Of a stretch of 64,000 nt of DNA, positions 27,501 through 35,639 are shown in pieces. The notes under the pieces were generated by a model. It did not search any database, had not been told where the DNA came from, and worked only from the letters and a program-made list of their open reading frames with translations. Source of the stretch: Ophthalmolycus amberensis (lineage: Eukaryota > Chordata > Actinopteri > Perciformes > Zoarcidae). A program made the position numbers and the translations under genes. Location: positions 487,001-551,000 of the forward strand of contig JAFEUB010000275.1 of assembly GCA_024529925.1 (NCBI GenBank), read 5' to 3'. The first letter of the stretch is position 1. Every line of letters begins with the position of its first letter.

Positions 27501-28136
27501 CAGCTCCAGCAACACCATACATAAATAACTTTTCTGTTTCTTTGTTTAGTTTAAGTGACATAAAGTTGCAGTTTGATTGACGTCCGACATTGCATTTTGT
27601 ATTATTTTCTGTCAGCATGAAAAGGGTTGACTATGTTCAATGTTGAATGTTAATTTCTTGCATACTTACTGCAGAAATAGTACACTATAAAGATGATATA
27701 TAGCATATATAGTACATTCTGTATAATTGGTCAATCAATCAATGAATTGATGAGAAGAAAACTAATCAAAAAGAAAACTTTTCTTGGTCTTAGATTATAG
27801 TAAATTGAATATTGTGGTGGTTTCGAGCTATTGTTCGACCAAAACAAGATATCTAACAATTTCATCTTGTTCTGTAGGATATTGAGATGGGCTTTTTATA
27901 TTGTTTACTTATGTTTTATAGACCGAATGATACATATGTATGGAGTTGGGACACAGTGCAGGTGGTCGAACTTTAACAATCAGTTTGTTGTGACACTTGA
28001 GGATGACGATGCATCCTCTCATCAGTCTTTTTTAATGGACTCGTTTCTCTCCGTCTACAGTTTGCTGACTCCTCCAAAGAGCCTGGCTGCCCTGACGGCC
28101 CTGAGGGACGGCAGCTGGAAAGACGGCTGCTACTGA
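16447..28136 (+). CDS. slain1: SLAIN motif-containing protein 1, exon 1 frame broken
   Basis: Exons: 16447-16920, 19043-19179, 22607-22723, 23844-23939, 24068-24217, 25250-25582, 26116-26304, 26478-26805, 28061-28136. SLAIN proteins bind microtubule plus ends with EB1 and promote tubulin polymerisation through ch-TOG. Hallmarks are the N-terminal coiled coil LQELVRKLERQNEQLR, the block SWLYVSPKAKLW with WCRQVLDHPGPEVE, the acidic VSELEDDSISMSYKLQD segment, KLRRSMPNL, and the C terminus LAALTALRDGSWKDGCY. Exon phases agree from 16919 to the stop (475 codons). In exon 1 the coiled-coil frame hits TAG at 16693, while the downstream Ala-rich and acidic part reads in another frame; one surplus base is needed to explain it. 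An in-frame ATG at 16860 could start a short form. Confidence 0.88.
17595..18096. mobile_element. hAT-like MITE remnant
   Basis: The right edge reads TTATCGCCCAGCCCTA, a terminal repeat seen in fish hAT-type MITEs (TAGGGCTGGGCGATAA in reverse). The interior has CATATCTCAATAACGATATA and CACGATAT motifs typical of that family. The matching left terminal repeat is missing, so this looks truncated. It is in slain1 intron 1. Confidence 0.4.
19530..20300. mobile_element. non-autonomous hAT transposon with 8-bp target duplication
   Basis: Terminal inverted repeats TAGTGCTGGGCAA (start) and TTGCCCAGCACTA (end) bound 771 bp. The flanks 19522-19529 and 20301-20308 are both AAAAAAAC, an 8-bp target-site duplication diagnostic of hAT. 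The left interior contains repeated GATTAATCGC units and the right interior a (CA)n tract at about 20063-20099. No transposase frame remains. It lies in slain1 intron 2. Confidence 0.85.
20641..20840. repeat. foldback repeat with GCTTAGCTTAGCATAAA arms
   Basis: GCTTAGCTTAGCATAAA near 20644 is mirrored by TTTATGCTAAGCTAAAC near 20810-20825, giving an imperfect inverted repeat around a central part. A related segment with GGTTAGCTTAGCTTAGCAT occurs at 25784. Likely a dispersed MITE family. Confidence 0.45.
21496..21528. repeat. (GT)n microsatellite
   Basis: About 16 GT dinucleotides in slain1 intron 2. Confidence 0.95.
21880..21897. repeat. G18 homopolymer tract
   Basis: Eighteen consecutive guanines preceded by GGGT, in slain1 intron 2 and on the transcribed-sense strand, so a G-quadruplex is possible in the pre-mRNA. 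Confidence 0.95.
22960..23240. repeat. inverted copy of the AGCATGCTAACAT dispersed repeat
   Basis: Contains TTAGCATGCTAACATGCTAA and GCATGTTAGCGTTTAGCTCAA, related to 12950-13150 and 13905-14415. It lies between slain1 exons 3 and 4. Confidence 0.45.
24454..25097. mobile_element. MITE with GGGACAGTTCACCCC ends
   Basis: The left end AAAGGGACAGTTCACCCC and the right end GGGGTGAAC form terminal inverted repeats around about 640 non-coding bases between slain1 exons 5 and 6. The right terminus is degraded after GGGGTGAAC. A fragment of the same right end (GGGGTGTACTGTCCCTTTAA) occurs near 60940. Confidence 0.5.
25770..26045. repeat. TTAGCTTAGCATA / GGAAACAGCTAGC dispersed repeat
   Basis: Carries TTAGCTTAGCATATTGACTG and GGAAACAGCTAGCATGG, motifs related to 20641-20840. 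It sits in the intron before slain1 exon 7, and the right boundary is uncertain. Confidence 0.4.
26915..27043. repeat. 3' tail of an interspersed retroelement
   Basis: GTGTGAATGGGTGAATGACA, CTCTTTGAGTGGTC and GAAAAGCACTGTACAAGTA form a tail pattern I recognise from dispersed fish LINE/SINE copies. No coding part is attached. It is in the last slain1 intron. Confidence 0.45.
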
Positions 28137-28865
28137 ACCCAAATCAGACGGAAGCTGAGGAGGGATCCCAGGGCGACGCACTGATTTCAAGTGTTGCTGT
28201 CAGGAGGGCCCGGTCTTGGGCTGCGACCCAAGAGAGAGTGGCTGTTAGCATTTGTAAAGGCCGCTGCTCTTCACTTGAAGGACTGAGAACAGTACGGGTC
28301 CAGCAGGCTGGACCTTCACATTACTACCTGTTGAAACACAGACTGACACACGATGGAACAACCTGGCAATATTCTGATAATCTGTTGTTCCGTGTGAACT
28401 GGATCTTCTTTGATATGTGTTTTTTTGTGGATGGTTAGAGTGAAGCTTAGGGAAAAGACAGCCCACGCTTTTGTACATGCTTTTAATGATTTCATACGAC
28501 TAATTTAGCAACTATTGATTTTTGTCAGACCGTGGTGTCGGATATGAAGTTGAACCTGGGATTTTGTTACATCCTGTGCCTGTTGAAAAGTAGTGTATTT
28601 GATATTATATTTATTGGCTGGACCTCGCAGTACTTTTGATCAGAGCTCTGATTAACACATTATAGTGTTTCCTACGTGAAGTATGACCTTGGTTAAAGTA
28701 AGTGTGCACACGTTATCCTTATTATTATTTTCCTTATTGTTTACATAAGAGCTGAGATTTTGAATGCTCTTCGATAAACAGAAGCGCTGCAATGATATTG
28801 CACAAAGGGCCCTGATGCTTTTTATGGCTGACAAGACTTTAAAGAGGAGGTGAATTTTTCAAGTG

Positions 28866-28871
28866 AATAAA
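28866..28871 (+). terminator. slain1: slain1 polyadenylation signal
   Basis: AATAAA about 730 bp after the slain1 stop codon, a plausible 3' UTR length with no earlier strong hexamer noticed. Confidence 0.6.
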
Positions 28872-29550
28872 AGTCTTTCAAAAAAAATATTCCAAGTCTT
28901 TTCTTCACTTGGGGGTTTCAAGTATGAGAAAAAATGTATTCCTTACCAACTGTAGATGGCATTGTTACTCCACTGTACACAGATGACATACTGTCATATT
29001 ATTTGTCAGCAATGTCATTTATGAGTGTGTGAGCGAGTTTTTTGCTTTTTTAAAAGGATTCATTTATGTTAAAAACAATGGTTTAAAAAAAGCATCGCCT
29101 TATCATTTTTGACTGAAATCAGAACATTTGTCACCAGTTTCTCTAAACTGACTTAATGGGGCAAGATGCACAATTAAAAATACATAAATCCAAACTAGTC
29201 CAGTTGCTGATGAGCTTTACTTTCTTTCTGTAAAATATAACGGGTAACTTTCACTCTGATTACGGCGCAGAAGCACAGGTTTACTTGGAGAGACTGGTCT
29301 GACTGTTTTGACCTGGCAATTGTTGGCTCCACAGGGGACCCTGGAGCTAAAGGTACTAATGTTTAACAGAGGGTAGTGTGTTGACGATGAATCTCCCCAG
29401 TAACACTCAAACCACGCTCATGTTTGGCATGCTGTAGGGTGAGTGCCTGCTATTTGGGATTTGGGTCGGTAAATGTATTGTTTATTATAAAGCAACCTCT
29501 AATATTTGTGCAGACTTATTCTTTTTCAAAAGATCCCTTTTTTAAATTAG
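28872..29550. other. slain1 to death-domain gene intergenic region
   Basis: About 680 bp. Because the next gene begins with a splice acceptor at 29549-29550, a non-coding or short coding exon of it may lie here, but I cannot pick one. No repeat or RNA gene was seen. Confidence 0.35.
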
Positions 29551-29554
29551 GTCC

Positions 29555-32270
29555 ATGAAGACAGTTAGTCAGAGTGTGCCTTGCTCTGCTGACCTTCTGG
29601 AATTTGAAATAATGCCCAACAAAGCACAAGAGGTACATGTAATCTGTTTTTCATTTTCACTTTCATGTACCTTAAATCAGATTATCATTGACACCTTAAT
29701 TGAAGTAAACGCATCCTTTTTTTTAAAGGCATTATCTTCAGGGGATTTCGCATTTTGTCTTTTTTTTGTGCCATTTTTAGGATGCCGTCATCAACCTGAA
29801 GACACTGCAGGAGATGTCCAGGCAGCTTGGTTTTGAGTGGACACTTCTGGCGTATGAGCTTGGCTTCAACAGAACCGAGGTCGGGCGGTTCGGCACCAAA
29901 TCGTCTGAGAGGAGCGTCCAGGCTAGGACCATGTTGGAAAGCTGGTACAGTGTGTGTATGTGTGTGTGACTTGATGTTGTGGTAAGATTTAGTCACTTTA
30001 GAGCAGGGGACTCAAACTCATCTTCACTCTGGGCCACATCAGCATCACGGTTGCCTCAAAGGGCCGGTTGTAAATGTAAGACTGTAAATGTAACTACTCC
30101 TAAGATATTGGTAAATAACTGTCTCTGCATTTGATTATTGTTTATTCAAGTGTAAAAATATTGTACATGCAGTTATATAAATGTAAAAATATATTTAAGC
30201 ACATTTCTGTTATTACAACTTAAATCCTTTTAATTTAGGGATAAGAAACCCACATTACTCTATCAAAGATCAAACTATTAAAGAAAATATCAAAGACAAA
30301 TATCAAACACAAGTTATTACAATAACTTTGTTCAAAGCTTAAAATCCTTTCAAGGGTGCGTTTGCACAATCCCACGTGAAGTATTTCATGAGGTTGTGAA
30401 GCCACGTTTAAAGTAGTCTTCAATGTACTCACAATACATTTCCATTTCAAGTGTACAGTAACCAGCCAAAGAGCTGCTTCTATGACTGTGTGTTTAAGTA
30501 TCTCATAACCTCGACTTTCTATCTCAGAATTCTGACTTTCTATCTCAGAATTCTGGAATTCTGACTTTCTATCTCAGAATTCTGGAATTCTGACTTTCTA
30601 TCTCAGAATTCTGACTTTCTATCTCAGAATTCTGGAATTCTGACTTTCTATCTCAGAATTCTGACTTTCTATCTCAGAATTCTGGAATTCTGACTTTCTA
30701 TCTCAGAATTCTGGAATTCTGACTTTCTATCTCAGAATTCTGACTTTCTATCTCAGAATTCTGACTTTCTATCTCAGAATTCTGGAATTCTGACTTTCTA
30801 TCTCAGAATTCTGGAATTCTGACTTTCTATCTCAGAATTCTGACTTTCTATCTCAGAATTCTGGAATTCTGACTTTCTATCTCCGAATTCTGGAATTCTG
30901 ACTTTCTATCTCAGAATTCTGGAATTCTGACTTTCTATATCAGAATTCTGGAATTCCGACTTTCTATCTCAGAATTATGGAATTCCGACTTTCTATCTCA
31001 GAATTATGGAATTCCGACTTTCTATCTCAGAATTATGGAATTCCGACTTTCTATCTCAGAATTATGACTTTCTATCTCAGAATTATGACTTTCTATCATA
31101 GTTATGACTTTCTATCTCAGAATTATGACTTTCTATCATAGTTATGACTTTCTATCTCATAATTTCGACTACAGGGATATTTTTATTATCAAGTCTAACT
31201 TCATTTTAAACTTTTTTTTTTTTGTTGGCGGATTCGTGGGCCACATAAAATGACGTGGCGGGCCTTGAGTTTGAGACCCCTGCTTTAGAGTGTGCAGATA
31301 TTGTATATTAAAGTGTCATTATGCTAACTTAATACTTCAACGTACAGAGGTGTTTCTTGAGATGATTGATATTATAACCAGGAGATTCTGTGCAATGTTT
31401 GTTTCAAATCGTACCTAGAAGTGACAGGAATGGATCATGATCAGGTGATCAGGACTTCTCATGTCATGTTTTATTATGAGTTGTAAGATATTCATAGCAC
31501 TATATCTATCATCGACTGTATTCTGTACCATTCCTTGGGCTCAAATGTTTATCGTGCAGGGCTGGGACTAAGGATTATTTTCATTAATCTGACAAGTATT
31601 TGCTTGATTAATCATTTGGTCAAGAAAAAGGCAGAAAATACTGAAAAATGTCCATCCCAGTTTCTCAAAGTCCAAGGAAAATGTCTTGTTTTGTCCAAAC
31701 ACCAAAGATATTCATTTAAATAAGATATAAAAGCAGGCAATCTTCATATTTGAGAGGCTGGAAACAGTGTTTTGTGTCATTTTTGCATGAACGATTAATC
31801 GATTATTAAAATAGTTGCCGGTTATATTTTTCTGTTGATCGCCTGATCGTTGCAGCTCCGCTCCGGCGTCCATCTTTCTTCACAGGTATGAGAGGTCATG
31901 GGACAAGCCCAATAAGACCAAGCTGCTGCAGGATGGGCTGGAGTGGGCAGGCAGACGGGACCTGGCAGAGAGGCTGCGCTGCCTCCACTGGGGCCACCAG
32001 AAGCTGAGCAAGAGGGTTCGAGTTGCCCTCGGCCTTCCCCTTCCTCATCACAGTCCACAAGACCATCCACAACCAAGACGCACTGCGCAGGATCAACCAA
32101 CTCAACCGCAGAGTCACTTGAAGCTGGGGGAAAGTGCACAGCTGTGGCTGTTTTTACAAATGGGCTATACTGCACAGTGTAATCTGAAATACATGTACTG
32201 CATGTCACTGATGAAACTAATGAGAAGCATGGGCCGTGTATATATAGTCATGCCACTATTTGTCTTGTAA
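29555..32270 (+). CDS. small death-domain protein, family unassigned
   Basis: Three exons join in phase: 29551-29632 (first ATG 29555), 29781-29944 and 31886-32270. Donors are GTACAT and GTACAG, acceptors TTTTAG and CACAG. The spliced frame gives about 207 aa. Residues about 30-100 resemble a death domain: a helix-1 LKTLQEMSRQLG, then WTLLAYELGFNRTEVGRF, an ML.SWYERSW block and LLQDGLEWAGRRDLAERLR. These match the pattern of adaptor death domains (FADD, RIPK1, CRADD) with W in helix 2 and a final R.DLAE.L. I could not match it to a named gene. The C-terminal half (basic, then Pro/Gln-rich) could be read in another frame without stops for some distance, so the end is uncertain. Upstream exons may exist. 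A hAT element occupies the second intron. Confidence 0.55.
30004..31282. mobile_element. hAT transposon with internal minisatellite
   Basis: Ends CAGGGGACTCAAACTC and GAGTTTGAGACCCCTG are near-perfect terminal inverted repeats. The flanks 29996-30003 and 31283-31290 are both CTTTAGAG, an 8-bp hAT target duplication. Subterminal GGGCCACAT and GGGCCGG motifs fit the fish/mammal Charlie-like type. About half the element is the minisatellite at 30512-31171. No transposase frame is present. It lies in intron 2 of the death-domain gene. Confidence 0.87.
30512..31171. repeat. 21/29-bp minisatellite with GAATTC palindromes
   Basis: The core unit GACTTTCTATCTCAGAATTC plus T (21 bp) is repeated some 25-30 times. 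Many units carry an 8-bp extension GGAATTCT, making 29-bp units in which two GAATTC sites sit as inverted repeats. Units decay at the right end to GACTTTCTATCATAGTTAT. It is wholly inside the hAT element 30004-31282. Confidence 0.93.
31556..31856. mobile_element. MITE remnant abutting the last death-domain exon
   Basis: Starts at CAGGGCTGGGACTAAGGATT and ends near CGATCGTTGCAGCTC, with internal ACGATTAATCGATTAT. This is a family I recognise as abundant in fish. Degenerate relatives appear at 55020-55290 and 59850-60050. It stops about 30 bp before the exon at 31886, so it supplies the intron's branch-point neighbourhood. Confidence 0.45.
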
Positions 32271-33767
32271 GAAAACTAAAGCTTTGATACTTTCCATCTT
32301 TAATTCCTTTTATTCTTTAAAAAAATGCCTTTTTTATGTTAAACTTTCTGAGGAACAGTACAAAACCAAAAGCTTTTTAATTTGCAGTGATAAACAGAAA
32401 GAGAGAAAGGTAAGTTCTCAAATCTGAGAAGCAGCAAGCAGGAAATGTTTGATATTTTGCATGATACATGACTGAAATGATTAATCAGCTGTTTAAATTA
32501 TTGCTGACTGAATGCATGCATACGGACAGATATATAGACATAAGACAACAATACAATTTAAAACAAGATAGAAAATCAAACTATATGAAAAATATATTTA
32601 GATATAAACAGCAAAGGACAACAAACATACAATATGCAAGTCAACTTTTACTGTTTACTGCAGTTAAGTTGGTGGTGTGGTTGCTACTTTATATTGGCTA
32701 CAAGCAAAGATGCTCTTTCTGAACTGTCTCTGCTCCAAGTAATGCAGGCGTGTATGGCAGGGCAAAGAACACTGGATAGTATTGGATGGCTAATGTTATT
32801 AGTTACTATATAGAGGAGGTTTATGTGCGTCTCGATAGTCAACACTCAGTCTGCTTAAAACGAACATCTGACAGTAAAGGGGTATTATTATCATTGTAGC
32901 CTACATAATGAAGCAAGAAATAAGGCGTTAATTAGTGAGCTTTTTTATAAGAATTTGTAGTAATAGCAGCAGTAGTTTTAATAATAATAATAATAATTGT
33001 TATTATTGTTATTATTATTATTATGCATCTGACCTGCATCAATCATTTTGAATCAATCCTAATGAACCAAACATTTATCGACCCAGTTAGACAAACCAAT
33101 CAGAGCGGTGAAGCCTTTCTCAGCAAGGTTGTGTGACGAGCATGCAGCCAGAGCGGAAGACGAGAAGATGACTTTCAAAGTAAGATATTTTAAAAAATAA
33201 TTTTGGGTTAAAAAGACAAAATGTATCAGTGGAAAGTGACAAACGTTGCTTTTTAGTATGATAATCATTCGAGGACTTTTTGAATTGGATATGTAAAGAA
33301 ACAAAGAAAACCCTGTGCAACACATACACGAAATGGGCTTTTATTTTGGCAACTTCTCCCGGAAAATGTAGTTTCAACCATGGATTTCTATATGGCTCCA
33401 GCCCCCAGACCGTTTGACACGAGCCTGACCGTGTCCTTCACCCAAAACAGATATCAGCGTTGACAGGGAAAAAAAGACAAATGTCACAGCGACTCTGGGT
33501 GAATACTACGTGGTTTATTTCTGATGTAAACGCGACATTATGACCGGTTGGAGGCCGAGAACTGTCGGCTCTGTGAGACACATGGGCGACCGTTCAGCTG
33601 GTGATGTATTTTTCTCACCACCCGTTTGATTTTCTCGTATAAACGGATGTGTGGTTTTCAGCGCACGGACTCTTTCGCGCTGTTGAGTATGTCAACCGCA
33701 TGGCAGCGGGTTATTTGATACTTTTCGCCGACGTGAAATAGCAAATTGCTCGCCCGAAGTTTCAGCA
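32271..33767. other. death-domain gene to kbtbd7 intergenic region
   Basis: About 1.5 kb, AT-rich, with an ATT/ATA-rich stretch at 32975-33025. The last 250 bp become GC-richer and should contain the kbtbd7 promoter and 5' UTR. No exon or RNA gene was recognised. Confidence 0.45.
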
Positions 33768-35639
33768 ATGGCTTCGGCGCTGGGTTGCTTCGGCGGTCCC
33801 GAGGTATTGGAGGACGTCAATCACGCGCGGGGTTTGATGGACGAGCTGAAGTCACTGTACGACTGCCTGCTGCTCGGAGACGTTACTATCCGGGTCGAGT
33901 GTGACGAGGAGTCGCTGGAGCACAGCGGGGGGTCGGCAGGAGGTGACATTGACCAACTTTTCCTGTGCAGCCGCAACGTCCTCGCCGCTGCCAGCCCTTA
34001 CTTCAAGAGCATGTTCACCGGGGGGTTAAACGAGAGCGTGCAAGAGCGGGTGGTCATCCGCGGCGTGGACTCCGAGTCCATGTCCGTCATCATCGACTAC
34101 TGTTACACGGGCAGGGTGACCATCACGGAGGGCAACGTCCAGCGGCTGTACGCGGCGGCCAACATGCTCCAGCTGGAGTACATCAGGAAAGCCTGCTCCG
34201 GCTTCATGACGAGGAGGCTGGACCTCTCCAACTGCGTGGGGATCCTCAAATTCGCCGACACGTACGACAACCCTGGACTGAAGGAGAACGCGCAAGCCTT
34301 CATAGCCAGGAACTTTGGCCAGGTGTGCAGCGGAGGGGAGCTCTGCGAGCTGGATCTGACGCAGCTGAAGGAGATGTTGTCCCTGGACACCTTGGACGTG
34401 GACTGTGAGAGGAAGGTGTGCTCTGCCGCCCTGCAGTGGATAGAGGCGAATGCGCCGCTGAGACGGGAGGACGCGCTGCTGGCACTGAAGTGCGTGCGCT
34501 GGAACTTGTTCACGGAGAGGGACAAGTGTTACCTGGAGGGCCTCATGGCCAGGCCTCTGATTGAGAAATACCTCGCGTCTTTCTACAACGGCTCGACCGA
34601 GGACGGCTGCGGGACGCCCGCGGCTCTGGACGCGCCAAAACACAGGGTGGGCGTGAGCGCGAAAGAGATGATCCTCTTCTTCGGCCTACCCAACGACAAC
34701 ATCATGTGCTGCGACCCTTATTCTGAGGACCTGTATTTCATGGCGCCTCCTTTAGAGGACCTCAGCAGTCAGGATTACAAGCGCTCCACCATGGAGTCCC
34801 TGATTGCCTGTGCTGCGCCCGATAACAACTTGTACCTGGCCTCCCACCTCTCGAAGCACTTCTGGCTGCACAACCCAGTGCTCAACAGCTGGCAGGAGCT
34901 GGCGGAGAGGCCGCTGGGGAGGATACACTCCGGGATGGGTTACCTCAACGGCCATGTGTACCTCCTGGGGGGACGGAATCCCGTGACGGACGCCAGACTG
35001 AAGGAGGTAGAGTGCTACAGCGTCCAGAGGGACCAGTGGACGTTTGTGGCCCCTCTGCCTCACTCTTTGGGCAAAATGCAGGTGGTGGCGCTGAACGACC
35101 ACCTGTACGTGGTGAACAAACGGAGGATGCTCTGCTACGACGCCAAGAGGAACCGCTGGCGCCACTGCGGCTCGCTGAGGCGGGACAAGCTGCACAAGGC
35201 CTGCGTGTACCAGGACCAGATCGTGTGCGTGTGCGACATCCCGGTGGTGAAGGCCTACAGCCCAGCCAGAGGGGAGTGGAAGAGGCTGGGCGACATACCC
35301 ATCGACAGCCGCGCTCTGAATTACCAGGTGATCCAGCACAACAGCAAGCTGCTCCTCCTCACTCAGACTCTGCTGCAGCACAACAAGAACAGGGTCCTCA
35401 TCCACGAGTACGACCCCGCCCGGGACGCCTGGAAGAACATCATGGCGGTGTACGTGTCCACCCTGGGGCCCGTGTGCGTTTCGACACGCGTGTACCCGGC
35501 GTGCCTGGGCTCCGCGCACAGCTTCTCGACAGAGGAGGACGACGACAGCGGCTCCAGCGCCGACTGGGACTTCGACGGGCTGACGGACGCCGACTCTGAC
35601 TCCGGCAGCTCCAGCTCTTTCTCGGACGAGAACTGGTAG
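33768..35639 (+). CDS. kbtbd7: BTB-BACK-Kelch protein, KBTBD6/7-like (single exon, 623 aa)
   Basis: An intronless gene, as KBTBD6 and KBTBD7 are in mammals. The BTB domain spans about residues 35-150 (RNVLAAASPYFKSMFTGGL, VIIDYCYTGRV), BACK about 155-265 (GILKFADTYDN, CERKVCSAALQWIEA), and Kelch blades about 300-580 (GYLNGHVYLLGGRNPV, KEVECYSVQRDQW, CDIPVVKAYSPARGEW). The acidic tail WDFDGLTDADSDSGSSSSFS is close to KBTBD7. KBTBD6/7 form a CUL3 ubiquitin ligase that targets TIAM1, recruited by GABARAP through a C-terminal W-V-x-V motif. Here the protein stops at the tryptophan (SDENW-stop), so that motif is incomplete. Only one gene is present where mammals have two. High GC explains the long antisense frames. 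Confidence 0.87.
   Translation: MASALGCFGGPEVLEDVNHARGLMDELKSLYDCLLLGDVTIRVECDEESLEHSGGSAGGDIDQLFLCSRNVLAAASPYFKSMFTGGLNESVQERVVIRGVDSESMSVIIDYCYTGRVTITEGNVQRLYAAANMLQLEYIRKACSGFMTRRLDLSNCVGILKFADTYDNPGLKENAQAFIARNFGQVCSGGELCELDLTQLKEMLSLDTLDVDCERKVCSAALQWIEANAPLRREDALLALKCVRWNLFTERDKCYLEGLMARPLIEKYLASFYNGSTEDGCGTPAALDAPKHRVGVSAKEMILFFGLPNDNIMCCDPYSEDLYFMAPPLEDLSSQDYKRSTMESLIACAAPDNNLYLASHLSKHFWLHNPVLNSWQELAERPLGRIHSGMGYLNGHVYLLGGRNPVTDARLKEVECYSVQRDQWTFVAPLPHSLGKMQVVALNDHLYVVNKRRMLCYDAKRNRWRHCGSLRRDKLHKACVYQDQIVCVCDIPVVKAYSPARGEWKRLGDIPIDSRALNYQVIQHNSKLLLLTQTLLQHNKNRVLIHEYDPARDAWKNIMAVYVSTLGPVCVSTRVYPACLGSAHSFSTEEDDDSGSSADWDFDGLTDADSDSGSSSSFSDENW

Noticed and set aside
34026..34643. 205-codon minus-strand frame
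   Set aside because: Also antisense to kbtbd7, with biased composition and no domain.
34752..35519. 255-codon minus-strand open frame
   Set aside because: It is fully antisense to kbtbd7. The GC-rich codon usage of that gene keeps opposite frames open, and the translation (His/Val/Gln-rich) resembles no family.
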